Shown here: piece after piece, positions 22,238 through 28,708 of the stretch
How positions within the stretch are numbered: the stretch's first letter is position 1
How the letters are laid out: each line of letters begins with the position of its first letter
Virus record (IMG/VR): IMGVR_UViG_3300030419_006925
Location: 75,397-104,181 of that record
Reading direction: 5' to 3' (one strand)
Origin: a virus
Length of the DNA stretch: 28,785 bases
Program-made: the position numbers and the translations under genes
Notes under the pieces: model-generated
What the model saw: only the letters and a program-made list of their open reading frames with translations
What the model was told of the DNA's origin: nothing
The model's database searches: none

Positions 22238-22843
22238 TTACTCTTTCATTGACTTTGAGCCCCGACATTTCCACTTTTTGCGGGATAAATCGTTGGCACA
22301 TGGGGGGTTTTTACACTTTTTAATCTTTGCTGACCGTGCACAGTACGCATCACCCTTCTTTGTACCGGGTCTGATGCGATCTCCGCCACCTTTTGCCTTC
22401 CCAGCTTGACCATATGAGCGACATTTACCATTTACACGCTTGGCGAAGCGCTTTCCTTTGGAGGGTTTACACGGTTTCTTTTTTTTTTCGTCTAAAACTG
22501 CTTGAATTTCTTCATCAATAATAGCATCGATGGTCTCATCGATGTCTAAGGTCTCCGGATAATCGTCATCGCCGGGTTTTGCCTTCTTTTCTCCGGAACC
22601 CGCTTTAATTCGCTTCTTCTTCGCGGCAATATTAGCCCAAAGGCCCGGTTTTTTCTCTTCTTCAAGTTCTTCTTCTAATTTAGCATCATCAGTTTCATCA
22701 AGTATCTGCTGAATGCGTTTTGCTTGTCCAGCATGCATCTCGGACGCTTTTTTTAACTCACCAACAATGGTTTTAAGTTCTTCTTCGTGTTCTTTTGTGT
22801 GTGATTCGGCAAATAAGCGCCAATTTTCAAGTATCAGTTTCAT
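22238..22843 (-). CDS. basic ENWR-tagged protein with GLWANI motif
   Basis: The 201-residue protein starts MKLILENWRLFAESHTKEHE, then a coiled helix to about 65. 'KKPGLWANIAAKKKRIKAGS' (64-83) is a block common to phage and giant-virus proteins. The C-terminal 80 residues are strongly basic with paired Cys ('GKCRSYG', 'YCARSAK', 'CKNPPC', 'KWKCRG'), likely zinc- or nucleic-acid-binding. Such a protein could condense DNA in the capsid, an inference. Start overlaps the Nudix gene by exactly 17 nt, with the tag supplying that gene's stop. Confidence 0.75.
   Translation of the reverse strand: MKLILENWRLFAESHTKEHEEELKTIVGELKKASEMHAGQAKRIQQILDETDDAKLEEELEEEKKPGLWANIAAKKKRIKAGSGEKKAKPGDDDYPETLDIDETIDAIIDEEIQAVLDEKKKKPCKPSKGKRFAKRVNGKCRSYGQAGKAKGGGDRIRPGTKKGDAYCARSAKIKKCKNPPCANDLSRKKWKCRGSKSMKE
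22818..22843 (-). repeat. ENWR-tag coding block, copy D
   Basis: Differs from copies A-C by two bases (MKLIL against MKLLL). The upstream Nudix gene ends within it at TGA (22827-22829), the usual 17-nt overlap. Confidence 0.8.
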
Positions 22844-23291
22844 TTTTAGCCATCTCCAAAGCTTTCTCCAGTAAATAGATCGGAATTTCGGTATCTTCTA
22901 TGTCTTTTATATCATCAATTGTAGCCCATTTATAGTCATCATGTTCGATCTCACCAGTTTCAGGATTGGGTTTGTCAACATTTATCTCCCCAGACCACTT
23001 TTGAGTCATAAAATAATGTTTTTTATCGTTTTGAATTCCTAAAAACTTTAGATCACTAATTTTACAGGACAAATTAGCCTCTTCTTCTAGCTCCCTTATC
23101 GCCCCTGCTTCAATTGAATCATCATTTTCATCTATATGACCCCCCGGTAATGTCCATTGACCCTTTCGATCATCAATATTAGAACGTCGAATGATTAGAA
23201 ATTGTTCTTCGTCATCAAGGCAAGCGATGACACCTACTGTTTTTAACTCATTTTCTGTGAGAAACGAATTCCATTTGTTTTCTATCGACAT
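22827..23291 (-). CDS. Nudix hydrolase with W-x-x-F-L-x-E N-terminus
   Basis: The 154-residue protein begins MSIENKWNSFLTENELKTVG, then a Nudix domain: 'LPGGHIDENDDSIEAGAIRE' and 'LEEEANL' (48-74), with the R-E-L-E-E-E catalytic core at 66-71. One extra residue lies between G50-G51 and the first E. Nudix enzymes hydrolyse nucleoside diphosphates linked to another moiety. The N-terminal stretch resembles the ENWR tag in layout (W, then F-L, then E). Start overlaps the protease gene by 10 nt. Substrate unknown. Confidence 0.85.
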   Translation of the reverse strand: MSIENKWNSFLTENELKTVGVIACLDDEEQFLIIRRSNIDDRKGQWTLPGGHIDENDDSIEAGAIRELEEEANLSCKISDLKFLGIQNDKKHYFMTQKWSGEINVDKPNPETGEIEHDDYKWATIDDIKDIEDTEIPIYLLEKALEMAKNETDT

Positions 23292-24010
23292 GCCCTATAG
23301 TTCCGGACAGTTCCTCTACAAAAAGGTTGAATCGCTTCTTTTATATTTATAGCTTTTATTGGCGCAACCCAAATCATATTTTCATTAATCTGTATACTGG
23401 GGTAATATTCTACATCCACGCCATATAATACACCGATAATTTTGCCTTTTGTGTTATAAATCACCGAGCCAGAACACCCAAACCACCCATAAGTGTTAAC
23501 AATAAGCTGTGTTCCTGAGCCGGCCTCTTCCTCGTAGCCAGCTATTCTGCCATCGAAGCTCATTAACTTGTGGTGAGATGGGTATCCAGAATAGACTATG
23601 TCAGTGCCGATATCGTAATCTGATGTGGGCGCCCAAGACATGGGGGTGATTCCGATTAAATCGGGCTCTCCGTTTAGATATAGAACTGCAATATCGTGCG
23701 TTTTGCTAGAATACACTAATGTTGCCATAAGATTTCTTCCATCGTTGGAGATCAAATAGCCAGTTCCTATGGGTTTATCCGCGACGTGTTGCGCTGTGAT
23801 CACTATATTTATATCCTTGTATCGTATTACAGATCCGGATCCATGGCCTCCACCGGGCGGGATTACTTTGACTGCCGCACTCCTCACATTTCTTTCAACT
23901 GAACTCATAGCCTTGCTGATCTTCTCAATAGGCTTGGTCGGTTTATAATCGCCAGCATGCGCCGGAGTCAGCGTCAGCAGGGCAATCAGTATCAATTTTA
24001 AATATTTCAT
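23282..24010 (-). CDS. secreted trypsin-like serine protease
   Basis: The 242-residue protein has a signal peptide (MKYLKLILIALLTLTPAHA, cleavage after AHA), then a chymotrypsin-fold domain. The His is in 'VITAQHVAD' (H75), Asp in 'KTHDIAVLYL' (D106) and Ser in 'WFGCSGSVIY' (S180), a complete triad. It is close to DegP/trypsin_2 proteases without a PDZ domain. ATG at 24010 follows GGAA; a TTG at 24016 is in frame. The product should act in the periplasm or outside. It follows the VWA lipoprotein gene by 11 nt and may act on it or on host envelope proteins. Confidence 0.85.
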   Translation of the reverse strand: MKYLKLILIALLTLTPAHAGDYKPTKPIEKISKAMSSVERNVRSAAVKVIPPGGGHGSGSVIRYKDINIVITAQHVADKPIGTGYLISNDGRNLMATLVYSSKTHDIAVLYLNGEPDLIGITPMSWAPTSDYDIGTDIVYSGYPSHHKLMSFDGRIAGYEEEAGSGTQLIVNTYGWFGCSGSVIYNTKGKIIGVLYGVDVEYYPSIQINENMIWVAPIKAINIKEAIQPFCRGTVRNYRACR

Positions 24011-24021
24011 TTTCAAATTCC

Positions 24022-25086
24022 TTATGTTCCTGTATCGGCCGGCGCTTCGGGAGCGGGATAGTATCGATATCCAATCTCAACTAGCGTTGAGCCGGCTGGT
24101 ATAGATGTAAAATATACCGTGTTGTCTGTCTCTGAATAGTTCCACGTTGTCATGCTAGGCTCCCAAACTGAGCCATTGATAAATACCCGTACCGAATCTG
24201 CTATTGCTTGATGCGAGAGGACCCACGATTCGTGAGGTTCCACCGAGGCCGCAGCATCTGCCACGCCAGCGGTCCAGTCTTCTGCACATATATCGATGAT
24301 ATTGCCACCAAACGCGTTGGTTGCATCCATATAACGCGTACCCACATCAATTGGATTAACCCAGTCACACAAAGATTCCGTTGCGTCGTGATTAACGATA
24401 CTGGCCACAAACACAGAGCCCCCACGCAACCCTCCATACCAGCTTATAAAGTCATAAACATCAGAAAAATGATCATTACTCTGCTCTTCTTCATCCGAAA
24501 CAAAAACAACTAAAAGACCAGCATCTGGTCGCATCCATGTTCCAGAGTAGGAGTTATTCACAATATACTCATATACTGCGTCAAAACCCTCCTCCATACC
24601 GCCGCGGCCCATTGAAGAGTACATCGCCTCTGCATCGAGAATATCATCGCCGGGAACTAGTGGAAACTGGTTTTCAAGCACAGCGCGCCCCGGGTCGTTG
24701 GACATCATCGCTAGTCGCCAGCTAGTTGGCGGAAGCGCAAGCAACATTGTCTCTATTCCCGTCAGAAGTTGTGCATCAAACCGATGCATCGACCCAGAGG
24801 TGTCGATTACCCAGAGAATATCAATTCCATCTACAGTGTTTGGTTGTGTAAAGGAGTCAACCCATATAAGGCCTGGATCATCAAATCCGGTATCGATATA
24901 AACAGGCACTTCAACCTCAATATATACAGGAACTTCGACTTCCTCGGTCACAGTTTCTGTGACGGTAACCGTTTCGGTTTCTGTGACCACAACAGTTTCT
25001 GTTTTACCGGTTACAATTCCATAATCATACGTACATCCGATTACAAACAGCAGCGCTAGTAAAATTTTATTCAATTTTCGACCCAT
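24022..25086 (-). CDS. VWA-domain lipoprotein with MIDAS motif
   Basis: The 354-residue protein has signal 'MGRKLNKILLALLFVIGC' with a lipobox VIGC (C18), then a Thr/Glu/Val-rich repeat ('TETVTVTETVTEEVEVPVYI', read as short blocks). A von Willebrand A domain begins at about 86, with MIDAS 'DTSGS' (D95, S97, S99) and 'VVFVSDEEEQ'. A cysteine-containing C-terminal domain follows. Such lipoproteins bind protein ligands through a metal ion; this one would be displayed on a membrane surface. The wording resembles Myxococcota-type surface proteins, so host origin is likely. A role in excluding other phages or binding host partners is inference. Confidence 0.85.
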   Translation of the reverse strand: MGRKLNKILLALLFVIGCTYDYGIVTGKTETVVVTETETVTVTETVTEEVEVPVYIEVEVPVYIDTGFDDPGLIWVDSFTQPNTVDGIDILWVIDTSGSMHRFDAQLLTGIETMLLALPPTSWRLAMMSNDPGRAVLENQFPLVPGDDILDAEAMYSSMGRGGMEEGFDAVYEYIVNNSYSGTWMRPDAGLLVVFVSDEEEQSNDHFSDVYDFISWYGGLRGGSVFVASIVNHDATESLCDWVNPIDVGTRYMDATNAFGGNIIDICAEDWTAGVADAAASVEPHESWVLSHQAIADSVRVFINGSVWEPSMTTWNYSETDNTVYFTSIPAGSTLVEIGYRYYPAPEAPADTGT

Positions 25087-25109
25087 CTAGTAGTAAATAT
25101 GGCCTAAAT

Positions 25110-25286
25110 TTACTTTGTGTCTTTTAATAACACAAAACTCAGAAGAATCATATTAATGATTGACAGTATTTGAAGCTCATAATCATCAATAACAGCGCCA
25201 AAAACCAATAGAAAAATGTTGATTATCCAAGCAGCATAAATTATGCCGTGATAAATTCTTTTGAGCGATTGGAAAATTTTGCCCAC
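25110..25286 (-). CDS. small two-segment membrane protein (58 aa, GTG start)
   Basis: The minus strand encodes MGKIFQSLKRIYHGIIYAAW then 'IINIFLLVFGAVIDDYELQI' and 'LSIINMILLSFVLLKDTK'. Two hydrophobic segments (about 13-31 and 40-54) with basic N-terminus and KDTK end resemble the 51-residue membrane protein at 11533-11688. Start at GTG 25286 is the only usable start, after a stop in frame; no ribosome site is seen. The gene is 8 nt from the preceding gene's end. Confidence 0.5.
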   Translation of the reverse strand: MGKIFQSLKRIYHGIIYAAWIINIFLLVFGAVIDDYELQILSIINMILLSFVLLKDTK

Positions 25287-25293
25287 AAAGTAA

Positions 25294-25524
25294 CTACACA
25301 GCAGCAGAGATTAATTCCAAATCGTATACATAAAACTCTCTAGGCTCGCCGGCTTGAGTATCAAAGACATATACAGCCGGGAAGATTTTTTGTTGAGGAT
25401 TGTCAATCTCATAAATGACCACCCCAAGGGCTTCAGAAGACACACCATCCCAGCGCGTCTTGCTTATTTTAACAAGGTCGCCGGGCGCCCACGCGCGGGA
25501 AACTATTTTGATTGAATTTTTCAC
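25294..25524 (-). CDS. small GDLV-family (SH3/KOW-like) protein
   Basis: The 76-residue protein reads 'RAWAPGDLVKISKTRWDGVS', then 'ALGVVIYEIDNPQQ', 'FPAVYVFDTQAGEPREFYVY' and 'DLELIS', the family order GDLV - GVVI - VYVF. The start is GTG at 25524, with no convincing ribosome site. It heads a run of three GDLV genes separated by secreted and membrane genes. Function unknown. Confidence 0.68.
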   Translation of the reverse strand: MKNSIKIVSRAWAPGDLVKISKTRWDGVSSEALGVVIYEIDNPQQKIFPAVYVFDTQAGEPREFYVYDLELISAAV

Positions 25525-25543
25525 GACGAATTTTTTTAATTTT

Positions 25544-25834
25544 TTATTTTTTCCTAAAATTTTCTTGAATCGAGGAGTGATATTCTAACATTCCAGCGAG
25601 AATAGACAACTTAAGACCCACCTCTTCCATCCAAATTGGATTAACAGTCGAAGTAGGGTCACCTTTGTCGGATGTCCAGCGTACATGCCAAAAATAAACA
25701 TCATCCTCTTCGATAGATATTCGCCGGTCACGTCTAACCAGCAAGCCAACTTGGCCAGTAGCCAAATCGATTACCATATCGCCGACATTAAGTATAACAT
25801 CTTTGGCCTTTTCGCGCAAGTTACGAAGAGTCAT
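25544..25834 (-). CDS. small GDMV-family (SH3/KOW-like) protein, tandem paralogue
   Basis: The 96-residue protein has 'ILNVGDMVIDLATGQVGLLV', then 'VYFWHVRWTSDKGD' and 'EEVGLKLSILAG'. It matches the next gene (25838-26071) along its length: ILNVGDMV with ILHVGDIL, GLLVRR with GVLIER, FWHVRWTSDKG with VWEVYWNSERG. They are clear tandem paralogues. An extra helix (residues 80-96) follows the shared region. ATG at 25834 is 3 nt after the upstream stop. Function unknown. Confidence 0.75.
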   Translation of the reverse strand: MTLRNLREKAKDVILNVGDMVIDLATGQVGLLVRRDRRISIEEDDVYFWHVRWTSDKGDPTSTVNPIWMEEVGLKLSILAGMLEYHSSIQENFRKK

Positions 25835-25837
25835 GCA

Positions 25838-26071
25838 TTAAATATTTTTAAATATCAATAAATGGCCTACTTTAATCATATTAATTAATCCGCTTTCGGT
25901 ATAGAACGTTCCACGTTCGGAATTCCAGTATACCTCCCAAACCCATAATTCATAATGTTCGGGATATTCGCGGTAGGACAGATTATTTTTTCTTTCAATC
26001 AATACACCAATATCTTTGGACATAGTGTCATACAATATATCCCCCACATGTAAGATGATGTTGTCGCCCAC
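25838..26071 (-). CDS. small GDIL-family (SH3/KOW-like) protein, tandem paralogue
   Basis: The 77-residue protein starts MGDNIILHVGDILYDTMSKD and continues 'IGVLIERKNNLSYREYPEHY', 'ELWVWEVYWNSERG' and 'MIKVGHLLIF'. It is the partner of 25544-25834. The start is GTG at 26071, immediately preceded by TATATTATGTGGG on the minus strand, nearly the same as before the paralogue at 3823-4068. Those bases may be a -10 element. No ribosome site is seen. Confidence 0.7.
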   Translation of the reverse strand: MGDNIILHVGDILYDTMSKDIGVLIERKNNLSYREYPEHYELWVWEVYWNSERGTFYTESGLINMIKVGHLLIFKNI

Positions 26072-26086
26072 ATAATATATATGGAA

Positions 26087-26350
26087 CTAAATTTTAAGCC
26101 AGCCCTTTCGCTGCTCCTTACATGAAGAAATTATGACACTGATTGGCGCGCCCGTTTCTTCTACCTTGCAAGCGTTACTGGGGAGGAAGTACTCCCTAAG
26201 TTCCGGGTTAATATGCACATGTGGTCCGACTTGCGAATATTCGATTAGAGCCTCCGGCTCTGCAGAAGCTTCAGGGTCGACGGTTGCATCGAGAGGTTCC
26301 GCGGCAACCAACACGAATCCCAATAAGCTTATGGTGGTGATGTGTTTCAT
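26087..26350 (-). CDS. secreted protein with signal peptide (87 aa)
   Basis: ATG at 26350 starts MKHITTISLLGFVLVAAEPL, a signal peptide, then an acidic Ala/Glu/Pro region ('DPEASAEPEALIEYS') and a domain 'VGPHVHINPELREYFLPSNA' with two Cys ('NACKVEE', 'SSCKEQR') likely forming a disulfide. AGGA lies about ten bases before the ATG. It should be periplasmic or exported; no family known. Confidence 0.68.
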   Translation of the reverse strand: MKHITTISLLGFVLVAAEPLDATVDPEASAEPEALIEYSQVGPHVHINPELREYFLPSNACKVEETGAPISVIISSCKEQRKGWLKI

Positions 26351-26363
26351 TAATGTTATCCTA

Positions 26364-26624
26364 CTATACCTTAATCCGATCAATTATGTATGGATGTTGA
26401 ACTGATAGATCTTTATAAAGCTTTTTGAGCACCTGCTTAGATAGCTCACCTAGCTCGGTTTTAACGTCCTTTTTCTTAAGGAGTTTGAGTAACTCATCTG
26501 CAATAATGTCTTTAACGGCTTTTGATGAAAGCTCTCGCTTGACGATATCTTTTATGTCGGATTTGTCAGTTGCTGTCAACTCTTCCAAAATAATTTGCTT
26601 AAGTTCTGATTTTTTGATCATCAT
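26364..26624 (-). CDS. helical protein with KKSELKQIILEEL N-terminus (86 aa)
   Basis: The protein starts MMIKKSELKQIILEELTATD and is entirely helical and Lys/Glu/Leu-rich ('KDIIADELLKLLKKKDVKTE', 'LGELSKQVLKKLYKDLS'). An N-terminal K-x-x-L-x-x-I-I-x-E-E-L helix heads many marine-phage virion proteins, so this may be another packaging or interaction tag. ATG at 26624 overlaps the upstream stop as ATGA. Function unknown. Confidence 0.68.
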   Translation of the reverse strand: MMIKKSELKQIILEELTATDKSDIKDIVKRELSSKAVKDIIADELLKLLKKKDVKTELGELSKQVLKKLYKDLSVQHPYIIDRIKV

Positions 26625-26878
26625 TGGATTTCGTTCCCATCATAATTAGTTTGCTTATTTGGTTTTACCACATTAAGATGCATCCCACCCACCTCTGTTA
26701 TCTTATGTGTTTTAAACCAATACACTCGGTATACTCTCACGTCGGTTGTCCATGGTGATGTAAGCTTTTCAATTACAATTCCCATGCTGCCATGAAGATC
26801 GTCTGGGTAGTAATAATCTGGCGCATAGCTATAGCCTACAAAGTTAACCAAGTCTCCAACTTCAAAGCCATAACTCAT
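26621..26878 (-). CDS. small GDLV-family (SH3/KOW-like) protein
   Basis: The 85-residue protein starts MSYGFEVGDLVNFVGYSYAP and has 'SMGIVIEKLTSPWTTDVRVY', 'RVYWFKTHKI' and 'LNVVKPNK', the full GDLV - GIVI - VYW signature. Its ATG (26878) directly follows TATAAC on the minus strand. Upstream lies the zinc-ribbon gene by 11 nt. Function unknown. Confidence 0.74.
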   Translation of the reverse strand: MSYGFEVGDLVNFVGYSYAPDYYYPDDLHGSMGIVIEKLTSPWTTDVRVYRVYWFKTHKITEVGGMHLNVVKPNKQTNYDGNEIQ

Positions 26879-26889
26879 GTTATAACTAT

Positions 26890-27012
26890 CTATCGTCTCT
26901 TTTTCGTACTCTTAACTTCTCTATTAAGAAGCTTTGCGCATTCCGGGCATTTTGCTGGTAGGGTTATGACCATTCCTGTTCCGCAATGCCAACATGTGTA
27001 TTTGTACTTCAT
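26890..27012 (-). CDS. zinc-ribbon protein (40 aa)
   Basis: The minus strand encodes MKYKYTCWHCGTGMVITLPA then 'KCPECAKLLNREVKSTKKRR'. Two CxxC pairs (C7-C10 and C22-C25) form a zinc ribbon with a basic tail. The ATG (27012) has GGAG six bases upstream and overlaps the previous stop as ATGA, so the gene is convincing despite its size. Zinc ribbons with basic tails usually bind nucleic acid or polymerase; that is inference. Confidence 0.75.
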   Translation of the reverse strand: MKYKYTCWHCGTGMVITLPAKCPECAKLLNREVKSTKKRR

Positions 27013-27371
27013 GGGTCTCCTTTGTATTTGTTTAGTCTTCCAATTGTATGCACCCAATCTCTTGACATGTCCTTATTTGGCATGCTAATCCACCATATTC
27101 GCGCCATGTTCATTCTTGGGTAATCTACTCCGGGATCTTGCTCTCTTACTTCCTTGTCAAATAAGTCAATCACAACCGCCACACCTCCATGACATGTGCA
27201 CGTTACCAAGTCTCCGATGTGCAAGTCGTGCTGTGGTGGTTTCTCGAAAAAATCCTTCACTCTTTCTACAAAGCTCACATTTGTAATTATGTGAAATTTT
27301 TGGTGGCGGATTTTTTGAAGGTCGAATATTTGAATTTTTAGGCGCGGATCGAAAACGGGTTTAACCGGCAT
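27009..27371 (-). CDS. GDLV-family protein with N-terminal extension (120 aa)
   Basis: The family motif begins at about residue 51 ('LHIGDLVTCTCHGGVAVVID') and continues with 'ARIWWISMPNKDMSRDWVHT'. The first 50 residues ('PVKPVFDPRLKIQIFDLQKI') are not seen in the others, and ATG at 27371 has no ribosome site. A TTGACA (27384-27389) lies just upstream with no good -10, so a downstream GTG start may be the real one. It overlaps the zinc-ribbon gene by 4 nt. Function unknown. Confidence 0.62.
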   Translation of the reverse strand: MPVKPVFDPRLKIQIFDLQKIRHQKFHIITNVSFVERVKDFFEKPPQHDLHIGDLVTCTCHGGVAVVIDLFDKEVREQDPGVDYPRMNMARIWWISMPNKDMSRDWVHTIGRLNKYKGDP

Positions 27372-27407
27372 GTCAGGGATATGTCAAATCGCCGCGACAT
27401 ACATTCC

Positions 27408-27425
27408 GGGTAGGGGGGAGGGGGG
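27408..27425 (+). other. G-rich tract in intergenic region
   Basis: The plus strand has GGG TA GGGGGG A GGGGGG, able to form a G-quadruplex. The 27372-27579 gap holds no convincing gene and has repeated TGTCAAA elements near 27388 and 27433 around the tract. It may be a regulatory or replication site, or a transcription pause. Confidence 0.3.
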
Positions 27426-27579
27426 TACCTCTGTCAAAAAAACGTCAAATCATTTAGCGCAATCGTTGACATTCTTATTACATATACCATTCTTTAATAC
27501 ATAACTGTATACGTAAACAATCACTGGCGCGAAGCACATGACGATAGTGCAGGTTTCCCCTACTCTTTTTAATACTCTC

Positions 27580-27930
27580 TTAACTCTCGGCAATCTCATC
27601 GGACGTAAACAGATCTGTATCGATCATTTGTTTAATGTTATATATTGTTTCACTGTTCTCGCGCATCCACGTCGCAGCCGGAGCAGGCACGGATACAATG
27701 CGGCCCACGTCATCGCTGTCGGTCTGCACGTCAAGCAGTCCGTGAAGGATCAGCATGTCAACCGCAGCCGTCACATCGTCGGCATCCATGCGTAGCTTCC
27801 ATCCAAACTCTCGCACGTCCCAATATGAGAACGTCGGCAGCCAACTCTCAACAAAATGTAAAATATCGATCTCGGACTTGTTCAGCTTGGCGGTCAGTTC
27901 TGGCGTTTCGATGGTGTGGATGGTTTCCAT
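27580..27930 (-). CDS. winged-helix-like protein (116 aa)
   Basis: The protein starts METIHTIETPELTAKLNKSE and then has helices 'IDILHFVESWLPTFSYWDVR' and 'DADDVTAAVDMLILHGLLDV', followed by 'GRIVSVPAPAATWMRENSET'. Helix-turn-helix then a beta hairpin, with 'WDVREFGWKL...A.VDMLILHGLL', is the winged-helix layout of many regulators. ATG at 27930 has GGGGAA eight bases upstream. A transcription or replication regulator is likely. No further family is recognised. Confidence 0.65.
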   Translation of the reverse strand: METIHTIETPELTAKLNKSEIDILHFVESWLPTFSYWDVREFGWKLRMDADDVTAAVDMLILHGLLDVQTDSDDVGRIVSVPAPAATWMRENSETIYNIKQMIDTDLFTSDEIAES

Positions 27931-27973
27931 TCTATTCCCCTTAAGGTGAAGGCTAACTAAGTGGTTGATATTG

Positions 27974-28165
27974 TTAGGGTTTGCAAAACGCACTGCTGCG
28001 TGTCTCTCCCCCTACATCTATAATATAATCACCCTCGCACGCATGGCAAGGGGCAAATGTCAACGGAATGTCAAGAAAATGACCGCAAACCGGACATATT
28101 CTGACTTGACACGATAAAAGGGTTGTCGATAGAGTGTGTGTGCATATACTAAACACATAGCACAT
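27974..28165 (-). CDS. zinc-ribbon protein (about 63 aa)
   Basis: The frame carries 'VRICPVCGHFLDIPLTFAPC' then 'HACEGDYIIDVGGETRSS', a zinc ribbon with CPVC and CHAC pairs. The ribbon is compact, but residues 1-20 (MCYVFSICTHTLSTTLLSC) look unlike a real N-terminus and no ribosome site precedes ATG at 28165, so the true start may lie downstream. It is probably a small nucleic-acid-associated protein. Confidence 0.55.
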   Translation of the reverse strand: MCYVFSICTHTLSTTLLSCQVRICPVCGHFLDIPLTFAPCHACEGDYIIDVGGETRSSAFCKP

Positions 28166-28248
28166 TTAATACATACATAAACACACCACTATCAAACAAT
28201 AACAAAAACAATCACGTAGGCAAGTGCATAATCACCACCTAAACACAC

Positions 28249-28425
28249 TTATGTATGTTTTGTGTATAGATTGTTTACTACTACACACGCAACGGTCTGT
28301 AAAGTCTTTTTAGAGTTATTGTAAAGAGTATAGTTATCCTCCGACTTATCCACAACAATACATAACGCTCTGGTTTTACCGTCTGATAATGTTTTTCTTC
28401 TTATTAACTCTCCGACCTTAAACAT
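28249..28425 (-). CDS. small GELI-family (SH3/KOW-like) protein
   Basis: The 58-residue protein starts MFKVGELIRRKTLSDGKTRA, then 'LCIVVDKSEDNYTLYNNSKK' and 'VVVNNLYTKHT'. It keeps the 'FKVGEL ... IVV ... Y' order and is the shortest and most divergent member of the family. ATG at 28425 has AGGGA seven bases upstream and lies one base after the stop of the small membrane peptide. The upstream 83 bases beyond its 3' end are noncoding. Confidence 0.65.
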   Translation of the reverse strand: MFKVGELIRRKTLSDGKTRALCIVVDKSEDNYTLYNNSKKTLQTVACVVVNNLYTKHT

Positions 28426-28426
28426 C

Positions 28427-28528
28427 TCAATCCCTACTCTGCTGCAAACAATCGGCAACAGTTATAAATACAAATAATCCAAGTGCGACCACGGAGATCA
28501 ATGCATACAAAGAGACTAAAATGATCAT
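28427..28528 (-). CDS. tiny membrane peptide (33 aa)
   Basis: The minus strand encodes MIILVSLYALISVVALGLFV then 'FITVADCLQQSRD', a single membrane segment with a short polar tail. GGAGGG lies about ten bases before ATG at 28528 and the gene is tightly packed between its neighbours, which supports translation. Phage membrane micropeptides of this size often inhibit host functions or aid lysis; no function known here. Confidence 0.55.
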   Translation of the reverse strand: MIILVSLYALISVVALGLFVFITVADCLQQSRD

Positions 28529-28534
28529 GTCAGT

Positions 28535-28702
28535 TTACACCCTCCTTTTATAAGTATCCTCCGACTTCACAGGGACGCGCTCAAGTTGATAATGAGTCTC
28601 AAAGACAGAACGCACACCGCGCACTTCCTTCGCTACCTCATTGATCGCAACGATCATAAACATGACGCCAATAAATGCCGTCATAAAAATAAGAAACTCC
28701 AT
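28535..28702 (-). CDS. small membrane-anchored protein (55 aa)
   Basis: The minus strand encodes MEFLIFMTAFIGVMFMIVAI then 'NEVAKEVRGVRSVFETHYQL' and 'ERVPVKSEDTYKRRV'. One N-terminal membrane segment (3-20) precedes a charged helix. GGAGG lies about 13 bases before ATG at 28702. It is followed by the micropeptide gene after 6 nt. Function unknown. Confidence 0.6.
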   Translation of the reverse strand: MEFLIFMTAFIGVMFMIVAINEVAKEVRGVRSVFETHYQLERVPVKSEDTYKRRV

Positions 28703-28708
28703 AATGTT

